NCBI GenBank assembly: GCA_009996555.1
Contig: JAACZX010000054.1
Location: forward strand, 1 to 9,804
Direction: 5' to 3'
Origin: Chitinophagaceae bacterium
GTDB lineage: Bacteria; Bacteroidota; Bacteroidia; Chitinophagales; Chitinophagaceae
Length of the DNA: 9,804 nucleotides
Shown: piece by piece, positions 1-6,819 of the stretch
How the letters are laid out: the number at the start of each line of letters is the position of its first letter
Position numbering within the stretch: the first letter of the stretch is position 1
Position numbers and translations under genes: made by a program
The notes under the pieces: generated by a model
Databases searched by the model: none
What the model was told of the DNA's origin: nothing
The model's input: the letters and a program-made list of their open reading frames with translations, nothing else

Positions 1-54
1 AGTGTTTTCATTTTAGCGTTATTTGTCACTTCGTTTGTTTTACATAATTATGAA

Positions 55-81
55 GGATGCTTAATAAAAAAATAAGCATCC
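55..81. repeat. Perfect 9-bp inverted repeat (hairpin)
   Basis: GGATGCTTA at 55-63 is exactly complementary to TAAGCATCC at 73-81, with a 9-nt A-rich loop. Neither strand has a strong T-run directly after the stem, so it is only a weak candidate for a terminator, perhaps for a gene that ends left of the window. It could also be a small regulatory palindrome. The surrounding 1-150 stretch shows no credible reading frame. Confidence 0.4.
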
Positions 82-156
82 GAAAATATAGAAATTATAA
101 ACCACCGGTATTGTAATTATGCAGGTGGACAAAAACGCTGACGAAAAAACGGCCTC

Positions 157-185
157 AAACGAAAACCCCCGGGCTGCGGCCGGGG
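157..185 (-). terminator. Rho-independent terminator of the methyltransferase gene
   Basis: Read on the minus strand, a GC-only stem (CCCCGG, 180-185, pairing with CCGGGG, 167-172; loop 173-179) is followed at once by GTTTTCGTTT (166-157). It starts about 23 nt past the stop codon of the minus-strand methyltransferase gene. Strong GC stem, T-rich tail and position together support an intrinsic terminator. Confidence 0.65.
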
Positions 186-208
186 TAATCCAAGTTTTTA
201 TTTTCACA

Positions 209-1021
209 TCAGCAATGAACCGTTACTCTTAAAAAAGTTGCCGGTATGCTTGTGCTGTTTGCCGATCCACTTTTATTCTGACTGTTAAATAGTGTTTCCA
301 GCTCCTGCTGCAATTCAGCAGCCTTGCCATTTTTTTCAGCTGCGTCAAACGCATTCATGGTGGGCCCGTAATATGTTTTAAACATGTTTACAAATTCTGT
401 GGGCGAATACGGTGCATTGAATGTGTACGTATCTCTTGTAAACGAAATGTTTTCTTTTGCAATACCTGCATTGCCAAAACGTTCGGTAACATGATCTTCC
501 ACACCCCATGTCATTGGACTGATAAATCCTTCCGGTGGTGGCGGAGTATAAGAAGAACTGATCTTTAATATTTGTGCCACCAGTGTGGGATCGCCGGGAA
601 TCCAGTTGCCCATGACAATTTTACCGCCGGGCTTTGTAACACGCACCATTTCTTTCGCCACATCAAAAGGCTTTGGCGCAAACATAGCTCCGAAGATGCT
701 CACCAGCATATCAAAACTGTTATCAGCCAACTCACTCAAATTGCTGGCATCGCCTTCCTGGAAACGACAGTTTGTAATTCCTTGTTCCTGCACTCTTTTG
801 TTGCCGGCAGCAACCAGGTTTTGTGCAATATCAACACCTAATACTTCTGCCCCGGTTTTTGCTTCGGGCAAGGCAGTAGTGCCGTCACCACAACCAAGAT
901 CAAGTACTTTCATGCCGCTGGTTACACCAATCCTGGCAACAAGTTCTTCACCGCTTTCACGCATGGTAGCGGCAATGCGTGTAAAATCTCCTTTTTCCCA
1001 TAATGCTTTATTTGCATTCAT
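209..1021 (-). CDS. Class I SAM-dependent methyltransferase
   Basis: This 270-residue cytoplasmic protein is predicted to transfer a methyl group from S-adenosylmethionine to an unidentified substrate. Motif I is clear (VLDLGCGDG, residues 39-47), followed by the acidic residue expected to bind the SAM ribose (GVDIA, D64), the adenine-side acid (EGDAS, 89-93) and the post-II segment FDMLVSIFGAMFAP (about 103-116). The PGGKIVMGNW stretch (131-140) matches strand 5 of the UbiE/Methyltransf_11 type fold. The C-terminal third (about 141-270) is the substrate-specific part, and I do not recognise a specificity from it. The ATG start at 1021 leaves motif I at the usual distance from the N-terminus. 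An A-rich leader precedes it without a Shine-Dalgarno motif. The gene has its own candidate promoter (1066-1094) and a terminator downstream, so it is probably monocistronic. The fold is near certain; the substrate is unknown. Confidence 0.9.
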   Translation of the reverse strand: MNANKALWEKGDFTRIAATMRESGEELVARIGVTSGMKVLDLGCGDGTTALPEAKTGAEVLGVDIAQNLVAAGNKRVQEQGITNCRFQEGDASNLSELADNSFDMLVSIFGAMFAPKPFDVAKEMVRVTKPGGKIVMGNWIPGDPTLVAQILKISSSYTPPPPEGFISPMTWGVEDHVTERFGNAGIAKENISFTRDTYTFNAPYSPTEFVNMFKTYYGPTMNAFDAAEKNGKAAELQQELETLFNSQNKSGSANSTSIPATFLRVTVHC

Positions 1022-1065
1022 GTTTTTTAGTTTAAGGTTTAAAAATGTTTCTCAACTTCAACAGT

Positions 1066-1094
1066 AATGTACAGCGAAAGATTTTCTTTGTCAA
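1066..1094 (-). promoter_or_regulatory. Candidate promoter of the methyltransferase gene
   Basis: On the minus strand TTGACA (1094-1089) and TACATT (1071-1066) are separated by exactly 17 nt. The same bases also give TTTG about 20 nt before a TAnnTT core, close to the Bacteroidota consensus. The start codon at 1021 lies about 45 nt further on. This is a sequence match only. The rest of 1022-1235 shows nothing else recognisable. Confidence 0.4.
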
Positions 1095-1235
1095 GTGCTG
1101 AAGCAGTGCAAAGCTGAAAAAAGGAGAACCTTGTTGTAGCGACATTTACTGAACGGCGGCTCCCGGTTAATGAAAGACAGCTATTCATTTGTGAATGCTT
1201 GAGTGAAAGAGAAAAGCTGTTGCCTTATCATTCAA

Positions 1236-1787
1236 TCAGGCCATTGTTACCCAATTAAAAAGCACCCACTCGTCTGTGGTTTCGATAAAGAAATTCTGTT
1301 CGTTCCAGGCATCATCAAAACAAATTACCTGTACTGTTTTTTCTTTTTCCAATAGAGGGAGATAAGGGGTTGCTATCCCTTCTTTGCTATACACAAAAGA
1401 AGGTTCAGCGGTAATGCCATCTATTGTTGCAGCATAACTTTTCCAAAATGCATCAATGTTGATGGTATAACCTGCTGTATTGGAGAAGCGCCCCCACACT
1501 GCAAGGTATTTTAGAAAGTCGGATAGTGAAGGTGTATCACTCCCCCACTGCTGTTCCCACAAGGCCATTGATTTGCTCTCTTTCTGAAGTAAATAGATGA
1601 GGGCAGATGTTGCATCTTTTGCATGATCTTTTCTGATCACAATACATGCAGCCCTGTTCCAGAAAACACTGTTTGTGTTCAGATCATAAACAACAGCATA
1701 TTGCCAGTTTCCATCTGTCAGTTTCAATCCGTTCGAGACATCGTTTGCTAACCCGGGAATATTTATCATGCACTGTGAAAATAGCAA
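1236..1787 (-). CDS. Exported protein of unknown function, apparently frameshifted near its N-terminus
   Basis: I do not recognise the family. The open frame covers 183 residues if a TTG at 1787 is used, but an in-frame TAG lies directly upstream of it. A better start, ATG at 1821 after an A-rich leader, opens a different frame encoding a typical signal peptide (MKRALALICLLVAI) that leads into the A4 run at 1778-1781 (T4 on the coding strand). Removing one T there would join the two into one protein of about 194 residues with a cysteine at position 17 (ISQC), resembling a lipoprotein signal. The body is aromatic-rich (repeated W, Y and F) with no obvious transmembrane segment, for example WEQQWGSD (77-84) and the C-terminal DEWVLFNW. 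It lies 49 bp downstream of the MBL hydrolase on the same strand, so co-transcription is possible. Either the gene is a pseudogene or recently mutated, or the homopolymer length is a sequencing error. Confidence 0.6.
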   Translation of the reverse strand: MLFSQCMINIPGLANDVSNGLKLTDGNWQYAVVYDLNTNSVFWNRAACIVIRKDHAKDATSALIYLLQKESKSMALWEQQWGSDTPSLSDFLKYLAVWGRFSNTAGYTINIDAFWKSYAATIDGITAEPSFVYSKEGIATPYLPLLEKEKTVQVICFDDAWNEQNFFIETTDEWVLFNWVTMA

Positions 1788-1821
1788 CTAAAAGACAAAT
1801 GAGTGCCAGAGCTCTTTTCAT
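1782..1821 (-). other. Signal-peptide-coding 5' end, out of frame with the downstream body
   Basis: ATG at 1821 begins a hydrophobic leader with a basic N-terminus (MKRALALICLLVA) in the -1/+2 frame relative to 1236-1787. Read straight through, this frame continues for about 45 codons in total and then stops, without resembling a mature protein. It is best read as the true 5' end of the neighbouring gene, separated from it by an indel in the T4 run (coding strand) at 1778-1781. Confidence 0.5.
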
Positions 1822-1870
1822 AGTTACTTCTTAAAAGAGAGAATGGCTTACAATAAACAGTAACCAAAAC

Positions 1871-2548
1871 TTAAGCCTGTGTATGTTTACGCACAAACTG
1901 TTCAAACTGTTTTTGGTTATTGTGTAATACAGGGCCATGACCAAAACAAATGATGCGTGGATGCAGTTGCGCAAGTTTTTTAAGCGATGATATATTTTCA
2001 TGCTGGTTGCTGGTAAATATATCCGGTGGCAGGTGAAGTCCTGTTATTGTAGTGAGCAGGTTCATATTAGTAGCCGCATCACCTATAATAAGCACGCCAT
2101 CGCTTTCACGAAAAAAAGAAATGTGCCCGGATGCATGCCCCGGTGTTTCTAACACTGTAAAGTTTCCTACACGATCGTTTTCATTTAATATATGATCTAC
2201 TTTATGCCCACTGCCAGCCCAATATGATTGTTGAAACTTAGCGATCACATTTTTAGCAGACGGGTATTCTGCTGTAACCAATCCTGTTTCGGCACGCTGC
2301 ACTTCCAGCGGATGACAATACAACGGCAACCTGTATTCATTACACAGCTGATGCGTGCAACCCTGATGATCGGCATGGGCATGTGTTAATGCATGTGCAT
2401 GCACAGGAACTTTGCTGATGCTTTTTGAGATTTTATTGTAAGAAGAACGGATACCCGAATCGATCAACACAGCTTCAATGATATAACAATTGATACTGTT
2501 GCGTGGCATTAAAGGAATATGAAAAACATCTTTGGCTATTTGTTGCAT
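1871..2548 (-). CDS. MBL-fold metallohydrolase
   Basis: This 225-residue protein of the metallo-beta-lactamase superfamily is predicted to be a cytoplasmic binuclear-zinc hydrolase. The signature THAHADH (residues 55-61) supplies H56, H58, D60 and H61. H138 in ETPGHASGH, D157 in IIGDA and H204 in FGHGP complete the two metal sites. The layout is the compact single-domain form of glyoxalase II-like and generic 'MBL fold metallo-hydrolase' proteins, but without the C-terminal domain of true glyoxalase II. Substrate cannot be assigned; thioester or lactone hydrolysis are options. There is no signal peptide. The ATG at 2548 fits the usual start of the first strand. The gene is divergent from the phosphoesterase gene across a 129-bp gap and precedes the frameshifted exported-protein gene on the same strand. 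Confidence 0.88.
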   Translation of the reverse strand: MQQIAKDVFHIPLMPRNSINCYIIEAVLIDSGIRSSYNKISKSISKVPVHAHALTHAHADHQGCTHQLCNEYRLPLYCHPLEVQRAETGLVTAEYPSAKNVIAKFQQSYWAGSGHKVDHILNENDRVGNFTVLETPGHASGHISFFRESDGVLIIGDAATNMNLLTTITGLHLPPDIFTSNQHENISSLKKLAQLHPRIICFGHGPVLHNNQKQFEQFVRKHTQA

Positions 2549-2575
2549 AGTAATTTATTCAGCAGCAAAAATGCA

Positions 2576-2605
2576 TTGACAGCAGAAACATGAAAAGGAC
2601 ATTTG
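2576..2605 (+). promoter_or_regulatory. Candidate promoter for the phosphoesterase gene
   Basis: TTGACA (2576-2581) is followed after about 17 nt by GACATTTG (2598-2605), one base off the Bacteroidota -7 consensus TAnnTTTG. The predicted transcript would have a leader of about 65 nt before the ATG at 2678. The same divergent region (2549-2677) holds a 9-bp direct repeat, GTTTGCAAT at 2621-2629 and 2637-2645, of unknown meaning. Confidence 0.3.
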
Positions 2606-2677
2606 TCTAAAAAAGAACCGGTTTGCAATGAACCCTGTTTGCAATTGTTCATTAACGCCTAATCAGTAACTTGCTGC

Positions 2678-4519
2678 ATGAAGCAATTCTTTTTTCTACT
2701 CCTGCTTTTTACAACCGCCTTTGCAGAGGCACAGCACAAACCTTTTCGTTTTGCTTTTATTTCCGATACGCATATCGGCTCACCAAACGGTGGTGCTGAA
2801 GAAGACCTGTTGCGTACAGTGCGTGATATAAATGCACAGGGCGATATTGCTTTTGTAGTAATTACCGGCGACATTACCGAACTGGGCACAAACAAAGAAC
2901 TGAAAGAAGCCAAACGCATTTTCGACAGTCTGCATATCAAGTACTACATTATTCCGGGCAATCATGATACCGGCTGGAGTGAGAGTGGTGGCGATATGTT
3001 CAGCACTGTATTTGGTTACGACAAGTTCAGCTTTGAACACCAGGGTATCCGCTTTCTTGGTTGTGCATCGGGGCCTTATGTGCGTATGAGCGACGGGCAT
3101 GTACCACGCAATGCGGTAAACTGGCTTGATGCTGAGTTGAAGAAGTTAAAACCGGGTCAGCCAGTCATCTTCCTCAATCACTATCCGCTTGATAACGGAC
3201 TTGACAACTGGTATGAAATAACCGACCGTTTGCGCAAACACAATACATGGGCTGCGTTATGCGGACATGGACATAATAACCGTGCCATGAACTTTGAAGA
3301 TATTCCCGGGGTAATGGGCCGCTCAAACCTGCGTGCAAAAGCTGCCGTGGGTGGTTACAATATTGTGGAGGTGCGTGCCGATTCAATTGTGTTTAGCGAA
3401 AAGAAACCCGGCAATCCGCAGCTGAAGCAATGGACAGCTGTTGCTATTCAACAACACAACTACGATAAGCAAAAGAAATTTACACGACCCGATTACAGTA
3501 TGAACAACACTTACACGCAAGTGAAACAACGCTGGTCGTTTTCATCGGAAGCAAATATTATTTCCACTCCTGCAGTTGCAGGCAACCAGGTAATTACCGG
3601 CAATCAAAACGGGCGTATTGCTTCGTTTGATCTGCAAACAGGAAAACAGAAATGGAGTTATCAAACAACAGGTGCAGTGTTTTCATCTCCGGCTGTTGCA
3701 GGCAACAGTGTCATCATAGGTTCTGCCAGTGGTACTATTTATTGCATCAATCATAAAACAGGTAAACTGCAGTGGAAAAAAGAAACAGGAGTTGCCGTGC
3801 TTGGTTCGCCCATAATCAGCGGCGATACTGTTTTCATTGGCGGCAGTGGTCATAATTTTTATGCATTGCATAGTAAAACAGGTAACAGCATCTGGACGTT
3901 CACTGAACTGAACGGACCTGTGGTAAGCAAACCGCTTCTGTACAACGGGCTGTTGATCTTTGGTGCATGGGACCGGCATCTTTATGCACTTAACAGCAGC
4001 AATGGTTCATTACGATGGAAATGGAACAACGGATCAAGTGTTATTAACTTTTCACCGGCTGCCTGTACTCCTGTGGCAGCTAACGGTGTGGTATATGTGG
4101 TGGCACCCGACAGATACATTACTGCATTGAATGCTGAAACGGGTGAACTCTTTTGGCGTAACAATGATGCTGCTGTGCGTGAATCAATCGGGATTTCAGA
4201 AGACGGAAAACGTATATACGGAAAAACCATGCAGGACACACTTGTTGTATATAACAGCAGCAACACAAAACAATATGCTGCTGCCAAAATACATTGCGGC
4301 TTTGGTTACGAACATGTGCCATCCATGTTAGTTGAAAAGAACGGGCTGGTTTATTTTGGCACACGCAATGGCGTTGTGTATTGTGTAAATCCAGAAACCA
4401 CACAGGTTGTGTGGCAACATAAAATTGACAACTCAATGGTGAACACAATCCGTTTGCTGAATGAGCATACACTTGTTGCATCAACCATGGATGGCAAACT
4501 GGTGGTGCTGGATTATTAA
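2678..4519 (+). CDS. Secreted calcineurin-like metallophosphoesterase with C-terminal PQQ-like beta-propeller
   Basis: 613 residues. A signal peptide (about 1-19, hydrophobic FFFLLLLF core, AEAQ near the cleavage site) targets the protein to the periplasm or cell surface. Residues about 23-240 form a calcineurin-like phosphoesterase with every metal motif present: D30 and H32 (SDTH), D65 (TGDITE), N95-H96 (GNHD), H168 (LNHYP), and H197 and H199 (GHGHN). It should therefore be an active binuclear phosphomono- or diesterase. Residues about 285-613 hold at least six repeats of roughly 40 residues with the W-rich pattern of PQQ-like blades (TGKQKW 321, TGKLQW 361, TGNSIW 401, NGSLRW 442, TGELFW 488, TTQVVW 574). 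These are of the BamB/outer-membrane-scaffold type, and no sign of real PQQ binding is seen. The propeller probably binds a partner or substrate. It is the only plus-strand gene here and converges on 4558-5331. The substrate is unknown. Confidence 0.92.
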   Translation: MKQFFFLLLLFTTAFAEAQHKPFRFAFISDTHIGSPNGGAEEDLLRTVRDINAQGDIAFVVITGDITELGTNKELKEAKRIFDSLHIKYYIIPGNHDTGWSESGGDMFSTVFGYDKFSFEHQGIRFLGCASGPYVRMSDGHVPRNAVNWLDAELKKLKPGQPVIFLNHYPLDNGLDNWYEITDRLRKHNTWAALCGHGHNNRAMNFEDIPGVMGRSNLRAKAAVGGYNIVEVRADSIVFSEKKPGNPQLKQWTAVAIQQHNYDKQKKFTRPDYSMNNTYTQVKQRWSFSSEANIISTPAVAGNQVITGNQNGRIASFDLQTGKQKWSYQTTGAVFSSPAVAGNSVIIGSASGTIYCINHKTGKLQWKKETGVAVLGSPIISGDTVFIGGSGHNFYALHSKTGNSIWTFTELNGPVVSKPLLYNGLLIFGAWDRHLYALNSSNGSLRWKWNNGSSVINFSPAACTPVAANGVVYVVAPDRYITALNAETGELFWRNNDAAVRESIGISEDGKRIYGKTMQDTLVVYNSSNTKQYAAAKIHCGFGYEHVPSMLVEKNGLVYFGTRNGVVYCVNPETTQVVWQHKIDNSMVNTIRLLNEHTLVASTMDGKLVVLDY

Positions 4520-4557
4520 AGCGGGGGCTGGCAATGCTGCTGCATACCGCAACCTCA

Positions 4558-5331
4558 TCACCACATCGTAAGCACAGAAAGAAATGCAAGTACAGCGGCT
4601 ACAAGAAATGTAAAAAAGAATTTGTTTTCACCAATAAGCAACAATTGCCTGATGCCTTTGCTGCACAATGCCCAAAGCGAACCGCCATAAAATAATAATT
4701 GTGTAACCAAAATGTAAGGCGAAGGCCAATAAACAAATTCATCGGTTACTGCACCTTCAGAAAATCTGCTGACAGTATATCTGCCGGAGATAAGTAAAAC
4801 GGTTGCAGCCGACACAGTCATGTAAATAACAAGCAGCGACCAGCCTGTGCTTTTGCGCATCCATAACAATACAGTTCCCGCAATAAAAGCCAACAATGGC
4901 AAATAATACAATAAGCCTTCATCAAATCCCGGAAAAGTATCTGAATAATACCACTCATCTTCCCATCTTTTATAAGTCCAGTAGAGAGCCATTATTCCAA
5001 ATACAATCACCAGGAAACGAAGCATCCGTTCAGCCGACGGAGAGCCCGGCTGAACAGGACTGATGGTATCAATCAACTCATGGCCTGTGTTGGTTAACTT
5101 CTCTTCAAATGCTTTTCGCTTTTCTTTCTGCTCAGCTTCCTGCAACAGCACAGCATTTAATTCTTCTCTTGCTTCGTTTAGTTCTGTTTCGGAAAGCTTG
5201 CGGTTAACCAACTCCTGTTTAGCTGCATCAATAGCAACGGCTTGATAATTTTCCGGATTATCCAGTATGCTCAGCAACTCTGCATTGCTGATGGTTGTAT
5301 AATAAGCCGCAAAATTGTTGGGTATACTCAT
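4558..5331 (-). CDS. Multi-pass membrane protein of unknown function
   Basis: 257 residues with no named family that I can assign. Residues about 10-80 are soluble and helical: a motif of the form ISNAELLSILDNPENYQ (14-30), then AIDAAKQELVNRKLS (33-47) and a charged, probably coiled-coil stretch (48-80). This N-terminal motif, a short repeat-like helix pair ending in ELxxRxLS, recurs from memory in membrane proteins of Bacteroidota, where it may mediate protein contacts. Five hydrophobic segments follow at about 104-120, 140-157, 163-183, 205-224 and 237-255, so the C-terminus is probably extracytoplasmic if the N-domain is cytoplasmic. It begins 37 bp after the pirin stop codon and is probably co-transcribed with pirin. 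It converges on the phosphoesterase gene across 38 bp in which I see no clear terminator. Confidence 0.75.
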   Translation of the reverse strand: MSIPNNFAAYYTTISNAELLSILDNPENYQAVAIDAAKQELVNRKLSETELNEAREELNAVLLQEAEQKEKRKAFEEKLTNTGHELIDTISPVQPGSPSAERMLRFLVIVFGIMALYWTYKRWEDEWYYSDTFPGFDEGLLYYLPLLAFIAGTVLLWMRKSTGWSLLVIYMTVSAATVLLISGRYTVSRFSEGAVTDEFVYWPSPYILVTQLLFYGGSLWALCSKGIRQLLLIGENKFFFTFLVAAVLAFLSVLTMW

Positions 5332-5368
5332 ACATTGATTGAGAGGAAGATCATTTCATCATGCAGCA

Positions 5369-6250
5369 TTATCTTTTCTGCATGGGGTAAGGTACAAACT
5401 CATTCTCCTCTCCTTTTATTTTCGGAAATTCCTGTGCAATCCATTTTTGTTTTGCCTCTGCCAGTATTTCTTTACTGGTGGCAACAAAATTCCAGTCAAT
5501 AAAACGTTCCTCAGGAAAAGGTTCACCACCAAAAATATAAATGGTACTGCCTGCATGTATGGTAAACGAACAAAGGCTGCTGTCTTTTGCAACCAGCAGT
5601 TGTTTGGGCTGGTAAACATTGCCATCACTTTCAATACTTCCTTCAAGAATATACAATCCCGATTCGCCATACAGCTCACTGCCTATTTCCACTGTTTGCG
5701 TGGCCGTGCTTTTTATTTCGATCATGTACAGTTTGCTGTACACGGGCACTGCTGATGAGTGTCCGCAAGCTTCACCTGCAATTAACTTGTATTGCAAAGC
5801 ACCATCTGTCCATGCAGGCAACTGATCTTTTTCAATATGAAAAAACTCAGGCTCCATAAACTCAAGCTCTTTGGGCAACGCCACCCATATTTGCAAACCA
5901 TGCATTGCTTTTGTTGAATGGCGCAGGTACTCCGGTGTACGTTCGCTGTGTACAATGCCTTTGCCGGCCGTCATCCAGTTAACAGCGCCCGGTTTTATTT
6001 CCACTTCTGTACCAAGCGTATCACGGTGCATAATACTTCCTTCAAACAAAAACGTAAGTGTGCTTAAACCAATGTGCGGGTGAGGCAGCACATCCATATT
6101 CTCCCGTTCATTCATTTGCACAGGCCCCATGTGATCAATAAAAATAAACGGCCCCACCATTCGCTTTTCCCTGAATGGCAATAAACGGCCCACCATAAAC
6201 TTGCCAATACTGGCTGCACGTTCTTCTATAATAAGATCAATGTTTGACAT
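5369..6250 (-). CDS. Pirin family protein
   Basis: 293 residues, cytoplasmic bicupin. The first cupin carries the full metal-binding set of pirins: H57 and H59 (LPHPHIG), H101 and E103 (GIVHSE), numbered almost as in human pirin. The conserved TFLFEG and GAVNWMTAGKGIVHSE blocks are intact. The C-terminal pirin domain (about 170-275) includes the LYILEG and FGGEPFPEER segments. Family members bind iron and some act as quercetin 2,3-dioxygenases (E. coli YhhW) while others modulate transcription; the role here cannot be chosen. The start is ATG at 6250 (MSNIDLII), because the open frame to 6535 only adds 95 residues encoded by a tandem repeat and by the antisense end of no real domain. An imperfect palindrome (CTTTTA 6274-6279 / TAAAAG 6287-6292) about 25 nt upstream of the start could be an operator. 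Confidence 0.92.
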   Translation of the reverse strand: MSNIDLIIEERAASIGKFMVGRLLPFREKRMVGPFIFIDHMGPVQMNERENMDVLPHPHIGLSTLTFLFEGSIMHRDTLGTEVEIKPGAVNWMTAGKGIVHSERTPEYLRHSTKAMHGLQIWVALPKELEFMEPEFFHIEKDQLPAWTDGALQYKLIAGEACGHSSAVPVYSKLYMIEIKSTATQTVEIGSELYGESGLYILEGSIESDGNVYQPKQLLVAKDSSLCSFTIHAGSTIYIFGGEPFPEERFIDWNFVATSKEILAEAKQKWIAQEFPKIKGEENEFVPYPMQKR

Positions 6251-6273
6251 AGCTGTAGTATTCGTGATTATTT

Positions 6274-6292
6274 CTTTTACGCATGTTAAAAG
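6274..6292. promoter_or_regulatory. Imperfect palindrome upstream of pirin
   Basis: CTTTTA (6274-6279) pairs with TAAAAG (6287-6292) across a 7-nt loop, and the flanks TTTC / GAAA extend the symmetry imperfectly. It sits between the pirin start codon and the heptamer repeat. Either an operator or chance; no known regulator consensus is recognised. Confidence 0.2.
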
Positions 6293-6307
6293 TAAGAAAG
6301 AAGACGG

Positions 6308-6377
6308 GACAATGAGCAATGGGCAATTGACAATGGGCAATTGGCAATGAGCAATAGACAATATGCAACCGGCAATT
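6308..6377. repeat. Tandem heptamer repeat, ten 7-bp units
   Basis: Ten consecutive units in perfect 7-bp register follow the pattern RRCAATK (units such as GACAATG, AGCAATG, GGCAATT, GACAATA; the ninth unit TGCAACC is the most diverged). No unit has gained or lost a base. The array lies in the 136-bp gap between the RDD gene stop (6387) and the pirin start (6250), ending 10 bp from the RDD stop codon. Similar CAATT/CAATG-rich arrays occur, from memory, between genes in other Chitinophagaceae; function is unknown. Confidence 0.85.
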
Positions 6378-6386
6378 GAAAAACAA

Positions 6387-6797
6387 CTACCTGCCCCTGT
6401 ACACAACAGTTGTTTTTGAAAGATGATCGTGCAAACCCGGGCCAAGACCAAACAGATGAGTGAATTCATAAAACGGAAACAACCGCATAACATTGCGTAT
6501 GAACAATTGAGCAAACGAAGGTTTTGTGCCGTCAATACGTTTTACTGTTGTGCGTGTAAGCAATTTTCCGGGGGTTGATGCCAGGAAGAATTCAAAAAGC
6601 AGATAATAACACAGGTACACGATATAAAAGAAGATGCCGGGCATTGGCATCCAGTTATCAAATAACGAAACGGATGCAAGGGAATACACATATTCCACAA
6701 TTGCTGCAATAAGCAGCACAGCGCACATATCCACCATGTAGTTGGCCATGCGTGTACCTTTTGATGCAACCTTGTTTTCGTTCACTGTATTTTTCAT
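6387..6797 (-). CDS. RDD family integral membrane protein
   Basis: 136 residues, close to the usual length of a single RDD domain. It shows the family layout: R16 and D23 at the start of the first helix (TRMANYMVDM), a hydrophobic segment at about 21-40, a second at about 54-74, then the STPGKLLTRTTV signature (74-85), R101 in a basic helix (LFIRNVMRLFP) and D124 in the terminal LHDHLSKTTVV motif that is a hallmark of the family. RDD proteins are inner-membrane proteins of poorly defined role, linked in some species to ion or proton transport. The gene starts 22 bp after the serine hydrolase stop on the same strand, so the two are probably transcribed together. The ATG at 6797 is the only sensible start. 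Confidence 0.88.
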   Translation of the reverse strand: MKNTVNENKVASKGTRMANYMVDMCAVLLIAAIVEYVYSLASVSLFDNWMPMPGIFFYIVYLCYYLLFEFFLASTPGKLLTRTTVKRIDGTKPSFAQLFIRNVMRLFPFYEFTHLFGLGPGLHDHLSKTTVVYRGR

Positions 6798-6819
6798 GTA
6801 ACGTCAGTATCAGCTATAA

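Noticed and set aside
585..1067. Plus-strand 160-codon open frame
   Set aside because: Antisense to the methyltransferase gene, whose motifs are unmistakable; no leader or domain in the plus-strand product.
4119..4589. Minus-strand 156-codon open frame
   Set aside because: Antisense to the propeller part of the phosphoesterase; Cys/His-rich low-credibility composition typical of a shadow frame.
6251..6535. N-terminal 95-residue extension of pirin
   Set aside because: It is encoded by the tandem heptamer array and the RDD gene's antisense region; the pirin domain begins cleanly at ATG 6250 and metal-ligand numbering fits that start.
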